Assembly: GCF_029227915.1 (NCBI RefSeq)
Contig: NC_079884.1
Coordinates: 31,436,001-31,500,000, forward strand
DNA length: 64,000 bases
Source of the DNA: Hydractinia symbiolongicarpus
Lineage: Eukaryota > Cnidaria > Hydrozoa > Anthoathecata > Hydractiniidae
Direction: 5' to 3'
The position numbers and the translations under genes were made by a program. A model generated the notes under the pieces. It did not search any database. It saw only the letters and a list, made by a program, of their open reading frames with translations, and was not told where the DNA came from. Shown here one piece after another: positions 1 to 11,171 of the stretch. Positions within the stretch are counted from its first letter, which is position 1. Each line of letters starts with the position of its first letter.

Positions 1-201
1 GACTTGTAGTTTTTAGAAATGTTTTCATTTTTGATGAGACGCTTAATGAAAGTGGTTTAATCGCCGGCAAACGAAAACCCGCGATTTCCCGTAAATCCCG
101 GGCTTGGCTGTATAGTCGAATGTATACAAAGAAAGTACCCTGTGAGTAAACTCATTTCCAAAAGGATTTTTAAATTATCTTTTCACCACTAAAACGCATG
201 A
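1..201 (+). repeat. monomer family 1, reference copy
   Basis: Diagnostic positions are TTTTTAGAAATG near the start, CGCTTAATGAAAGTGG, GGCTTGGCTGTATAG followed by TCGAATGTATAC, and ACCCTGTGAG. The length is 201 bp, one or two bases shorter than families 2 and 3. It is common in the first 10 kb and in the 11.6-19 kb and 25.4-33 kb blocks. A derivative with AATGAAAGTGGTTTAATGTCC appears only in the right half of the window, and also near 25.3 kb. Whether family 1 binds anything different from the others cannot be told from sequence. Confidence 0.9.
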
Positions 202-403
202 GACTTGTAGTTTTTAAAAATGTTTTCATTTTTGATGAGACACTGAATAAAAGAAGTTTAATCGCCGGCAAACGAAAAACCGCCATTTCCCGTAAATCCC
301 GGGCTTGGCTGTATAGTCGAATGTATACAAAGAAAGTACCCTGTGAGTAAACTCATTTCCCGAACGATTTTTCAAATTATTTCTTCACCACTAGAACGAA
401 TGA

Positions 404-606
404 GACTTGTAGTTTTTAAAAATGTTTTCATTTTTGATGAGACACTGAATAAAAGAAGTTTAATCGCCGGCAAACGAAAAACCGCCATTTCCCGTAAATC
501 CCGGGCTTGCCCCGTATAGTCAAAAGTATACAAAGAAAGTACCCAGGGTGTAAACTCATTTCCAGAACGATTTTTTAAATTATTATTTCACCACTAAATC
601 CCATGA
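404..606 (+). repeat. monomer family 2, reference copy
   Basis: Diagnostic positions are GAGACACTGAATAAAAGAAG, AAAACCGCC, CCCGTATAGTCAAAAGTATAC, CCCAGGGTGTAAAC, TTTCCAGAACG and a TTATTATTTCACC tail, usually followed by AAAGCCCATGA or AATCCCATGA. The length is 203 bp. It normally follows a family 1 monomer and precedes a family 3 monomer, which gives the basic three-monomer rhythm of the left part of the array. Confidence 0.88.
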
Positions 607-809
607 GACTTGTAGTTTTTAAAAATGTTTTCATTTTTGATGAGACGCTGAATAAAAGAAGTTTAATCGCCGGCAAACGAAAACGTGCGATTTCCCGTAA
701 ATCCTGGACTCGGCCCGTATAGTCAAAAGTATACAAAGAAAGTACCCAGGGAGTAAACTCATTTCCCGAACGATTTTTTAAATTATTTTTTCACCACTAA
801 AACGCATGA
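607..809 (+). repeat. monomer family 3, reference copy
   Basis: Diagnostic positions are CGCTGAATAAAAGAAG (or GAATGAAAGAAG), GGACTCGGCCCGTATAGTC followed by AAAAGTATAC, CCCAGGGAGTAAAC, TTTCCCGAACG and TTATTTTTTCACC. The length is 203 bp. Sub-variants carry AAACCCCGGACTCGG with CCCGTATAATC, or ACGTGCG in place of ACCCGCG. In this family the central CCCGGG is replaced by CCCGGAC or CCTGGAC, so the central palindrome is lost. Confidence 0.88.
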
Positions 810-1108
810 GACTTGTAGTTTTTAGAAATGTTTTCATTTTTGATGAGACGCTTATTGAAAGTGGTTTAATCGCCGGCAAACGAAAACCCGCGATTTCCCG
901 TAAATCCCGGGCTTGGCTGTATAGTCGAATGTATACAAAGAAAGTACCCTGTGAGTAAACTCATTTCCAAAAGGATTTTTAAATTATCTTTTCACCACTA
1001 AAACGCATGAGACTTGTAGTTTTTAAAAATGTTTTCATTTTTGATGAGACACTGAATAAAAGAAGTTTAATCGCCGGCAAACGAAAAACCGCCATTTCCC
1101 GTAAATCC

Positions 1109-1121
1109 CGGGCTTGGCCCG
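1109..1121. other. G+C-rich inverted repeat in the monomer, example copy
   Basis: CGGGC and GCCCG flank TTG: a 5-bp stem with a 3-base loop in monomers that read CCCGGGCTTGGCCCG. Families with GGCTTGGCTGTATAG, GGCTTGGCTCG or GGACTCGGCCCG lose part of the stem, so it is conserved only in a subset. It overlaps the central CCCGGG palindrome. Confidence 0.6.
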
Positions 1122-1225
1122 TATAGTCAAAAGTATACAAAGAAAGTACCCAGGGTGTAAACTCATTTCCAGAACGATTTTTTAAATTATTATTTCACCA
1201 CTAAAACGCATGAGACTTGTAGTTT

Positions 1226-1247
1226 TCAAAAATGTTTTCATTTTTGA
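1226..1247. other. perfect inverted repeat in the monomer, example copy
   Basis: TCAAAAATG and CATTTTTGA are exact reverse complements separated by TTTT: a 9-bp stem with a 4-base loop. The same element sits about 13-34 bases into every monomer with a TTTTCAAAAATG start. Monomers with TTTTTAAAAATG keep a 7-bp stem, and those with TTTTCAGAAATG keep the stem with one mismatch. It could form a cruciform or be a protein-binding dyad; the sequence shows only the symmetry. Confidence 0.8.
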
Positions 1248-2024
1248 TGAGACGCTGAATGAAAGAAGTTTAATCGCCGGCAAACGAAAACGTGCGATTT
1301 CCCGTAAATCCCGGACTCGGCCCGTATAGTCAAAAGTATACAAAGAAAGTACCCAGGGAGGAAACTCATTTCCCGAAAGATTTTTTAAATTATTTTTTCA
1401 CCACTAAAACGCATGAGACTTGTAGTTTTTAGAAATGTTTTCATTTTTGATGAGACGCTTAATGAAAGTGGTTTAATCGCCGGCAAAGGAAAACCCGCGA
1501 TTTCCCGTAAATCCCGGGCTTGGCTGTATAGTCGAATGTATACAAAGAAAGTACCCTGTGAGTAAACTCATTTCCAAAAGGATTTCTTAAATTATCTTTT
1601 CACCACTAAAACGCATGAGACTTGTAGTTTTTAAAAATGTTTTCATTTTTGATGAGACACTGAATAAAAGAAGTTTAATCGCCGGCAAACGAAAAACCGC
1701 CATTTCCCGTAAATCCCGGGCTTGCCCCGTATAGTCAAAAGTATACAAAGAAAGTACCCAGGGTGTAAACTCATTTCCAGAACGATTTTTTAAATTATTA
1801 TTTCACCACTAAAGCCCATGAGACTTGTAGTTTTTAAAAATGTTTTCATTTTTGATGAGACGCTGAATAAAAGAAGTTTAATCGCCGGCAAACGAAAACG
1901 TGCGATTTCCCGTAAATCCCGGACTCGGCCCGTATAGTCAAAAGTATACAAAGAAAGTACCCAGGGAGTAAACTCATTTCCCGAACGATTTTTTAAATTA
2001 TTTTTTCACCACTAAAACGCATGA

Positions 2025-3030
2025 GACTTGTAGTTTTTAGAAATGTTTTCATTTTTGATGAGACGCTTAATGAAAGTGGTTTAATCGCCGGCAAACGAAA
2101 ACCCGCGATTTCCCGTAAATCCCGGGCTTGGCTGTATAGTCGAATGTATACAAAGAAAGTACCCTGTGAGTAAACTCATTTCCAAAAGGATTTTTAAATT
2201 ATCTTTTCACCACTAAAACGCATGAGACTTGTAGTTTTTAAAAATGTTTTCATTTTTGATGAGACACTGAATAAAAGAAGTTTAATCGCCGGCAAACGAA
2301 AAACCGCCATTTCCCGTAAATCCCGGGCTTGGCTGTATAGTCGAATGTATACAAAGAAAGTACCCTGTGAGTAAACTCATTTCCCGAACGATTTTTCAAA
2401 TTATTTCTTCACCACTAGAACGAATGAGACTTGTAGTTTTTAAAAATGTTTTCATTTTTGATGAGACACTGAATAAAAGAAGTTTAATCGCCGGCAAACG
2501 AAAAACCGCCATTTCCCGTAAATCCCGGGCTTGCCCCGTATAGTCAAAAGTATACAAAGAAAGTACCCAGGGTGTAAACTCATTTCCAGAACGATTTTTT
2601 AAATTATTATTTCACCACTAAATCCCATGAGACTTGTAGTTTTTAAAAATGTTTTCATTTTTGATGAGACGCTGAATAAAAGAAGTTTAATCGCCGGCAA
2701 ACGAAAACGTGCGATTTCCCGTAAATCCTGGACTCGGCCCGTATAGTCAAAAGTATACAAAGAAAGTACCCAGGGAGTAAACTCATTTCCCGAACGATTT
2801 TTTAAATTATTTTTTCACCACTAAAACGCATGAGACTTGTAGTTTTTAGAAATGTTTTCATTTTTGATGAGACGCTTATTGAAAGTGGTTTAATCGCCGG
2901 CAAACGAAAACCCGCGATTTCCCGTAAATCCCGGGCTTGGCTGTATAGTCGAATGTATACAAAGAAAGTACCCTGTGAGTAAACTCATTTCCAAAAGGAT
3001 TTTATAAATTATCTTTTCGCCACTAAAACG
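2025..3030 (+). repeat. partial second copy of the 2024-bp unit
   Basis: This matches 1-1006 at offset 2024, carrying the same rare variants. Near 3000 it gains one base in the A/T tract (GGATTTTATAAATT against GGATTTTTAAATT) and carries TTTTCGCC instead of TTTTCACC. Shortly afterwards it switches to family 3 monomers with AAACCCCGGACTCGG. A third copy of the same stretch lies at about 6852-7857, inside the 4827-bp-offset duplication. Confidence 0.85.
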
Positions 3031-4030
3031 CATGAGACTTGTAGTTTTTAAAAATGTTTTCATTTTTGATGAGACACTGAATAAAAGAAGTTTAATCGCC
3101 GGCAAACGAAAAACCGCCATTTCCCGTAAATCCCGGGCTTGGCCCGTATAGTCAAAAGTATACAAAGAAAGTACCCAGGGTGTAAACTCATTTCCAGAAC
3201 GATTTTTTAAATTATTATTTCACCACTAAAGCCCATGAGACTTGTAGTTTTTAAAAATGTTTTCATTTTTGATGAGACGCTGAATAAAAGAAGTTTAATC
3301 GCCGGCAAACGAAAACCCGCCATTTCCCGTAAACCCCGGACTCGGCCCGTATAATCAAAAGTATACAAAGAAAGTACCCAGGGAGTAAACTCATTTCCCG
3401 AACGATTTTTTAAATTATTTTTTCACCACTAAAACGCATGAGACTTGTAGTTTTCAAAAATGTTTTCATTTTTGATGAGACGCTGAATGAAAGAAGTTTA
3501 ATCGCCGGCAAACGAAAACCCGCCATTTCCCGTAAACCCCGGACTCGGCCCGTATAATCAAAAGTATACGAAGAAAGTACCCAGGGAGTAAACTCATTTC
3601 CCGAACGATTTTTTAAATTATTTTTTCACCACTAAAACGCATGAGACTTGTAGTTTTCAAAAATGTTTTCATTTTTGATGAGACGCTGAATGAAAGAAGT
3701 TTAATCGCCGGCAAACGAAAACGTGCGATTTCCCGTAAATCTCGGACTCGGCCCGTATAGTCAAAAGTATACAAAGAAAGTACCCAGGGTGTAAACTCAT
3801 TTCCCGAACGATTTTTTAAATTAATTTTCACCACTAAAACGCATGAGACTTGTAGTTTTCAGAAATGTTTTCATTTTTGATGAGACGCTTAATGAAAACA
3901 AAAACCCGCGATTTCCCGTAAATCCCGGGCTTGGCCCGTATAGTCGAATGTATACAAAGAAAGTACCCTGTGAGTAAACTCATTTCCGAAACGATTTTAT
4001 AAACTATCTTTTCACCACTAAAACGCATGA

Positions 4031-4233
4031 GACTTGCAGTTTTCAAAAATGTTTTCATTTTTGATAAGACGCTTAATAAAAGAGGTTTAATCGCCGGCAA
4101 ACGAAATCCCGCCATTTCCCGTAAATCCCAGGCTTGGCTCGTATAGTCGAATGTATACAAAGAAAGTACCCAGGGAGTAAACTCATTTCCCGAACGATTT
4201 TTTAAATTTTTTTTTCACCACTAAAACGCATGA
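4031..4233 (+). repeat. monomer family 4 (GACTTGCAG type), reference copy
   Basis: This family begins GACTTGCAG rather than GACTTGTAG. It carries CGCTTAATAAAAGAGG, CGAAATCCCG, GGCTTGGCTCGTATAGTC followed by GAATG, and CCCAGGGAG. It is 203 bp and is found across the window from about 4 kb onward. It usually follows a monomer ending ACCCTGTGAG...TTTCCGAAACG. This copy has GATAAGACGC instead of GATGAGACGC, a variant shared with the copies near 5034, 5440, 8872 and 9869. Confidence 0.85.
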
Positions 4234-4964
4234 GACTTGTAATTTTTAAAAAATATTTTCATTTTTGATGAGACGCGGAATAAAAGAAGTTTAATCGCCG
4301 GCAAACGAAAACCCGCCATTTCCCGTAAACCCCGGTCTCGGCCCATATAATCAAAAGTATACAAAGAAAGTACCCTGGGAGTAAACTCATTTCCGAAACG
4401 ATTTTTTGAATTAACTTTTTACCAACAAAACGCATGAGACTTGCAGTTTTTAAAAATGTTTTCATTTTTGATGAGACGCTTAATAAAAGAGGTTTAATCG
4501 CCGGCAAACGAAATCCCGCGATTTCCCGTAAATCCCGGGCTTGGCTCGTATAGTCGAATGTATACAAAGAAAGTACCCAGGGAGTAAACTTATTTCCCGA
4601 ACGATTTTTTAAATTTTTTTTCAGCACTAAAACGCATGAGACTTGTAGTTTTTAAAAATGTTTTCATTTTTGATGAGACGCTGAATAAAAGAAGTTTAAT
4701 CGCCGGCAAACGAAAACCCGCCATTTCCCGTAAATCCCGGACTCAGCCCGTATAGTCAAAAGTATACAAAGAAAGTACCCAGGGAGTAAACTCATTTCCC
4801 GAACGATTTTTTAAATTTTTTTTTCACCACTAAAACGCATGAGACTTGTAGTTTTCAGAAATGTTTTCATTTTTGATGAGACGCTTAATGAAAACAAAAA
4901 CCCGCGATTTCCCGTAAATCCCGGGCTTGGCCCGTATAGTCGAATGTATACAAAGAAAGTACCC

Positions 4965-5776
4965 TGTGAGTAAACTCATTTCCGAAACGATTTTATAAAT
5001 TATCTTTTCACCACTAAAACGCATGAGACTTGCAGTTTTCAAAAATGTTTTCATTTTTGATAAGACGCTTAATAAAAGAGGTTTAATCGCCGGCAAACGA
5101 AATCCCGCCATTTCCCGTAAATCCCAGGCTTGGCTCGTATAGTCGAATGTATACAAAGAAAGTACCCAGGGAGTAAACTCATTTCCCGAACGATTTTTTA
5201 AATTTTTTTTTCACCACTAAAACGCATGAGACTTGTAGTTTTTAAAAATGTTTTCATTTTTGATGAGACGCGGAATAAAAGAAGTTTAATCGCCGGCAAA
5301 CGAAAACACGCCATTTCCCGTAAACCCCGGTCTCGGCCCGTATAATCAAAAGTATACAAAGAAAGTACCCTGTGAGTAAACTCATTTCCGAAACGATTTT
5401 ATAAATTATCTTTTCACCACTAAAACGCATGAGACTTGCAGTTTTCAAAAATGTTTTCATTTTTGATAAGACGCTTAATAAAAGAGGTTTAATCGCCGGC
5501 AAACGAAATCCCGCCATTTCCCGTAAATCCCAGGCTTGGCTCGTATAGTCGAATGTATACAAAGAAAGTACCCAGGGAGTAAACTCATTTCCCGAACGAT
5601 TTTTTAAATTTTTTTTTCACCACTAAAACGCATGAGACTTGTAGTTTTTAAAAATGTTTTCATTTTTGATGAGACGCGGAATAAAAGAAGTTTAATCGCC
5701 GGCAAACGAAAACCCGCCATTTCCCGTAAACCCCGGTCTCGGCCCGTATAATCAAAAGTATACAAAGAAAGTACCC
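4965..5776 (+). repeat. 406-bp two-monomer local duplication
   Basis: The stretch from TGTGAG at 4965 to 5370 is repeated from TGTGAG at 5371 to 5776, with the same GATAAGACGC and CCCAGGCTTGGCTCG variants. The second large block lacks this extra pair: near 10197 it reads CCCTGGGAG and continues into different monomers. The duplication therefore arose after the 4.4-kb blocks separated, or was lost from block 2. Confidence 0.85.
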
Positions 5777-5777
5777 T

Positions 5778-8700
5778 GGGAGTAAACTCATTTCCAAAAG
5801 GATTTTTAAATTATCTTTTCACCACTAAAACGCATGAGACTTGTAGTTTTTAAAAATGTTTTCATTTTTGATGAGACACTGAATAAAAGAAGTTTAATCG
5901 CCGGCAAACGAAAAACCGCCATTTCCCGTAAATCCCGGGCTTGGCCCGTATAGTCAAAAGTATACAAAGAAAGTACCCAGGGTGTAAACTCATTTCCAGA
6001 ACGATTTTTTAAATTATTATTTCACCACTAAAACGCATGAGACTTGTAGTTTTCAAAAATGTTTTCATTTTTGATGAGACGCTGAATGAAAGAAGTTTAA
6101 TCGCCGGCAAACGAAAACGTGCGATTTCCCGTAAATCCCGGACTCGGCCCGTATAGTCAAAAGTATACAAAGAAAGTACCCAGGGAGGAAACTCATTTCC
6201 CGAAAGATTTTTTAAATTATTTTTTCACCACTAAAACGCATGAGACTTGTAGTTTTTAGAAATGTTTTCATTTTTGATGAGACGCTTAATGAAAGTGGTT
6301 TAATCGCCGGCAAAGGAAAACCCGCGATTTCCCGTAAATCCCGGGCTTGGCTGTATAGTCGAATGTATACAAAGAAAGTACCCTGTGAGTAAACTCATTT
6401 CCAAAAGGATTTCTTAAATTATCTTTTCACCACTAAAACGCATGAGACTTGTAGTTTTTAAAAATGTTTTCATTTTTGATGAGACACTGAATAAAAGAAG
6501 TTTAATCGCCGGCAAACGAAAAACCGCCATTTCCCGTAAATCCCGGGCTTGCCCCGTATAGTCAAAAGTATACAAAGAAAGTACCCAGGGTGTAAACTCA
6601 TTTCCAGAACGATTTTTTAAATTATTATTTCACCACTAAAGCCCATGAGACTTGTAGTTTTTAAAAATGTTTTCATTTTTGATGAGACGCTGAATAAAAG
6701 AAGTTTAATCGCCGGCAAACGAAAACGTGCGATTTCCCGTAAATCCCGGACTCGGCCCGTATAGTCAAAAGTATACAAAGAAAGTACCCAGGGAGTAAAC
6801 TCATTTCCCGAACGATTTTTTAAATTATTTTTTCACCACTAAAACGCATGAGACTTGTAGTTTTTAGAAATGTTTTCATTTTTGATGAGACGCTTAATGA
6901 AAGTGGTTTAATCGCCGGCAAACGAAAACCCGCGATTTCCCGTAAATCCCGGGCTTGGCTGTATAGTCGAATGTATACAAAGAAAGTACCCTGTGAGTAA
7001 ACTCATTTCCAAAAGGATTTTTAAATTATCTTTTCACCACTAAAACGCATGAGACTTGTAGTTTTTAAAAATGTTTTCATTTTTGATGAGACACTGAATA
7101 AAAGAAGTTTAATCGCCGGCAAACGAAAAACCGCCATTTCCCGTAAATCCCGGGCTTGGCTGAATAGTCGAATGTATACAAAGAAAGTACCCTGTGAGTA
7201 AACTCATTTCCCGAACGATTTTTCAAATTATTTCTTCACCACTAGAACGAATGAGACTTGTAGTTTTTAAAAATGTTTTCATTTTTGATGAGACACTGAA
7301 TAAAAGAAGTTTAATCGCCGGCAAACGAAAAACCGCCATTTCCCGTAAATCCCGGGCTTGCCCCGTATAGTCAAAAGTATACAAAGAAAGTACCCAGGGT
7401 GTAAACTCATTTCCAGAACGATTTTTTAAATTATTATTTCACCACTAAATCCCATGAGACTTGTAGTTTTTAAAAATGTTTTCATTTTTGATGAGACGCT
7501 GAATAAAAGAAGTTTAATCGCCGGCAAACGAAAACGTGCGATTTCCCGTAAATCCTGGACTCGGCCCGTATAGTCAAAAGTATACAAAGAAAGTACCCAG
7601 GGAGTAAACTCATTTCCCGAACGATTTTTTAAATTATTTTTTCACCACTAAAACGCATGAGACTTGTAGTTTTTAGAAATGTTTTCATTTTTGATGAGAC
7701 GCTTATTGAAAGTGGTTTAATCGCCGGCAAACGAAAACCCGCGATTTCCCGTAAATCCCGGGCTTGGCTGTATAGTCGAATGTATACAAAGAAAGTACCC
7801 TGTGAGTAAACTCATTTCCAAAAGGATTTTATAAATTATCTTTTCGCCACTAAAACGCATGAGACTTGTAGTTTTTAAAAATGTTTTCATTTTTGATGAG
7901 ACACTGAATAAAAGAAGTTTAATCGCCGGCAAACGAAAAACCGCCATTTCCCGTAAATCCCGGGCTTGGCCCGTATAGTCAAAAGTATACAAAGAAAGTA
8001 CCCAGGGTGTAAACTCATTTCCAGAACGATTTTTTAAATTATTATTTCACCACTAAAGCCCATGAGACTTGTAGTTTTTAAAAATGTTTTCATTTTTGAT
8101 GAGACGCTGAATAAAAGAAGTTTAATCGCCGGCAAACGAAAACCCGCCATTTCCCGTAAACCCCGGACTCGGCCCGTATAATCAAAAGTATACAAAGAAA
8201 GTACCCAGGGAGTAAACTCATTTCCCGAACGATTTTTTAAATTATTTTTTCACCACTAAAACGCATGAGACTTGTAGTTTTCAAAAATGTTTTCATTTTT
8301 GATGAGACGCTGAATGAAAGAAGTTTAATCGCCGGCAAACGAAAACCCGCCATTTCCCGTAAACCCCGGACTCGGCCCGTATAATCAAAAGTATACGAAG
8401 AAAGTACCCAGGGAGTAAACTCATTTCCCGAACGATTTTTTAAATTATTTTTTCACCACTAAAACGCATGAGACTTGTAGTTTTCAAAAATGTTTTCATT
8501 TTTGATGAGACGCTGAATGAAAGAAGTTTAATCGCCGGCAAACGAAAACGTGCGATTTCCCGTAAATCTCGGACTCGGCCCGTATAGTCAAAAGTATACA
8601 AAGAAAGTACCCAGGGTGTAAACTCATTTCCCGAACGATTTTTTAAATTAATTTTCACCACTAAAACGCATGAGACTTGTAGTTTTCAGAAATGTTTTCA

Positions 8701-10197
8701 TTTTTGATGAGACGCTTAATGAAAACAAAAACCCGCGATTTCCCGTAAATCCCGGGCTTGGCCCGTATAGTCGAATGTATACAAAGAAAGTACCCTGTGA
8801 GTAAACTCATTTCCGAAACGATTTTATAAACTATCTTTTCACCACTAAAACGCATGAGACTTGCAGTTTTCAAAAATGTTTTCATTTTTGATAAGACGCT
8901 TAATAAAAGAGGTTTAATCGCCGGCAAACGAAATCCCGCCATTTCCCGTAAATCCCAGGCTTGGCTCGTATAGTCGAATGTATACAAAGAAAGTACCCAG
9001 GGAGTAAACTCATTTCCCGAACGATTTTTTAAATTTTTTTTTCACCACTAAAACGCATGAGACTTGTAATTTTTAAAAAATATTTTCATTTTTGATGAGA
9101 CGCGGAATAAAAGAAGTTTAATCGCCGGCAAACGAAAACCCGCCATTTCCCGTAAACCCCGGTCTCGGCCCATATAATCAAAAGTATACAAAGAAAGTAC
9201 CCTGGGAGTAAACTCATTTCCGAAACGATTTTTTGAATTAACTTTTTACCAACAAAACGCATGAGACTTGCAGTTTTTAAAAATGTTTTCATTTTTGATG
9301 AGACGCTTAATAAAAGAGGTTTAATCGCCGGCAAACGAAATCCCGCGATTTCCCGTAAATCCCGGGCTTGGCTCGTATAGTCGAATGTATACAAAGAAAG
9401 TACCCAGGGAGTAAACTTATTTCCCGAACGATTTTTTAAATTTTTTTTCAGCACTAAAACGCATGAGACTTGTAGTTTTTAAAAATGTTTTCATTTTTGA
9501 TGAGACGCTGAATAAAAGAAGTTTAATCGCCGGCAAACGAAAACCCGCCATTTCCCGTAAATCCCGGACTCAGCCCGTATAGTCAAAAGTATACAAAGAA
9601 AGTACCCAGGGAGTAAACTCATTTCCCGAACGATTTTTTAAATTTTTTTTTCACCACTAAAACGCATGAGACTTGTAGTTTTCAGAAATGTTTTCATTTT
9701 TGATGAGACGCTTAATGAAAACAAAAACCCGCGATTTCCCGTAAATCCCGGGCTTGGCCCGTATAGTCGAATGTATACAAAGAAAGTACCCTGTGAGTAA
9801 ACTCATTTCCGAAACGATTTTATAAATTATCTTTTCACCACTAAAACGCATGAGACTTGCAGTTTTCAAAAATGTTTTCATTTTTGATAAGACGCTTAAT
9901 AAAAGAGGTTTAATCGCCGGCAAACGAAATCCCGCCATTTCCCGTAAATCCCAGGCTTGGCTCGTATAGTCGAATGTATACAAAGAAAGTACCCAGGGAG
10001 TAAACTCATTTCCCGAACGATTTTTTAAATTTTTTTTTCACCACTAAAACGCATGAGACTTGTAGTTTTTAAAAATGTTTTCATTTTTGATGAGACGCGG
10101 AATAAAAGAAGTTTAATCGCCGGCAAACGAAAACCCGCCATTTCCCGTAAACCCCGGTCTCGGCCCGTATAATCAAAAGTATACAAAGAAAGTACCC
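5778..10197 (+). repeat. 4.4-kb higher-order block, copy 2
   Basis: Second copy of 951-5370 at offset 4827. It starts where CCCTGGGAGTAAACTCATTTCC changes at once to the AAAAGGATTTTT form of family 1 (near 5780-5800). It ends near 10197, where it runs on into CGATTTTTTAAATTAACTTTTTACC monomers instead of the TGTGAG dimer of copy 1. Inside both copies there is a 996-bp, five-monomer sub-repeat (near 3834/4830 and 8661/9657). The period is 996 rather than 1015 because one monomer carries a 19-bp deletion. Confidence 0.9.
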
Positions 10198-11171
10198 TGG
10201 GAGTAAACTCATTTCCGAAACGATTTTTTAAATTAACTTTTTACCACCAAAACGCATGAGACTTGCAGTTTTCAAAAATGTTTTCATTTTTGATGAGACG
10301 CTTAATAAAAGAGGTTTAATCGCCGGCAAACGAAATCCCGCGATTTCCCGTAAATCCCGGGCTTGGCTCGTATAGTCAAATGTATACAAAGAAAGTACCC
10401 AGGGAGTAAACTTATTTCCCGAACGATTTTTTAAATTTTTTTTCAGCACTAAAACGCATGAGACTTGTAGTTTTTAAAAATGTTTTCATTTTTGATGAGA
10501 CGCTGAATAAAAGAAGTTTAATCGCCGGCAAACGAAAACCCGCCATTTCCCGTAAATCCCGGACTCAGCCCGTATAGTCAAAAGTATACAAAGAAAGTAC
10601 CCAGGGAGTAAACTCATTTCCCGAACGATTTTTTAAATTTTTTTTTTACCACTAAAACGCATGAGACTTGTAGTTTTTAAAAATGTTTTCATTTTTAATG
10701 AGACGCTGAATGAAAGAAGTTTAATCGCCGGCAAACGAAAACGTGCGACTCCCGTAAATCCCGGACTCGGCCCGTATAGTCAAAAGTATACAAAGAAAGT
10801 ACCCAGGGTGTAAACTTATTTCCCGAACGATTTTTTAAATTATTATTTCACCACTAAAGCCCATGAAACTTGTAGTTTTTAAAAATGTTTTCATTTTTGA
10901 TGAGACACTGAATAAAAGAAGTTTAATCGCCGGCAAACGAAAACCCGCCATTTCCCGTAAACCCCGGACTCGGCCCGTATAATCAAAAGTATACAAAGAA
11001 AGTAACCAGGGAGTAAACTCAATTCCCGAACGATTTTTTAAATTATTTTTTCACCACTAAAACGCATGAGACTTGTAGTTTTTAAAAATGTTTTCATTTT
11101 TGATGAGACGCTGAATGAAAGAAGTTTAATCGCCGGCAAACGAAACCCCGCGATTTCCCGTAAATCCCGGG
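10198..11171 (+). repeat. irregular transition monomers
   Basis: About five monomers that do not fit the blocks on either side. They carry private changes: CATTTTTAATGAG near 10695, a two-base loss in GTGCGACTCCCG near 10745, CCATGAAACTTG near 10861, and AAAGTAACCAGGG near 11000. They still follow the monomer order and phase. This looks like an older, less homogenised stretch between the 4827-bp system and the giant HOR. Confidence 0.75.

Larger units (their letters stand above)
1..2024 (+). repeat. 10-monomer higher-order unit (2024 bp)
   Basis: Monomers start at 1, 202, 404, 607, 810, 1011, 1214, 1417, 1619 and 1822, with lengths 201, 202, 203, 203, 201, 203, 203, 202, 203 and 203. In order they follow a three-family cycle with one extra member: family 1, a family 1/2 hybrid, family 2, family 3, then 1-2-3, then 1-2-3. 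The unit restarts at 2025. For about 1 kb the second copy matches monomer by monomer at offset 2024, including the rare CTAGAACGAA junction (near 391 and 2415), the AATCCCATGA junction (near 600 and 2624) and the CTTATTGAAAG variant (near 851 and 2875). After about 3000 the copies part. Confidence 0.9.
951..5370 (+). repeat. 4.4-kb higher-order block, copy 1
   Basis: This matches 5778-10197 at a constant offset of 4827 bp. Check points: TCATTTCCAAAAGG at 961 and 5788; the CTTATTGAAAG variant near 2875 and 7702; the GGATTTTATAAATT / TTTTCGCC variant near 3000 and 7827; the TATACGAAGAAAG variant near 3565 and 8392; and the 19-bp-deleted monomers near 3891/8718 and 4888/9713. The copies are almost identical. 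One visible difference is GGCTGTATAG near 2331 against GGCTGAATAG near 7158. Copy 1 stops matching at the TACCC before 5371. Confidence 0.9.

Noticed and set aside
160-200. Terminator or origin signals in the TTTTTTAAATTATTTTTTCACC tract.
   Set aside because: The A/T tract has no G+C-rich stem before it, is present in every monomer, and is explained as the linker-like part of the repeat.
1085-1115. CENP-B box in the CCCG-rich centre of the monomer.
   Set aside because: Against the known 17-base box pattern (TTCG, A and CGGG as the essential bases) the best register keeps only CG and CGGG, about 6 of 9 essential bases, and the central A is a T. That is too weak to call, although a divergent box cannot be ruled out without binding data.
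3340-3370. Promoter-like TATAATC and TATAGTC motifs in each monomer.
   Set aside because: They are short A/T motifs fixed by the monomer sequence, with no associated gene or consistent partner element. Satellite transcription is possible but cannot be shown from this.
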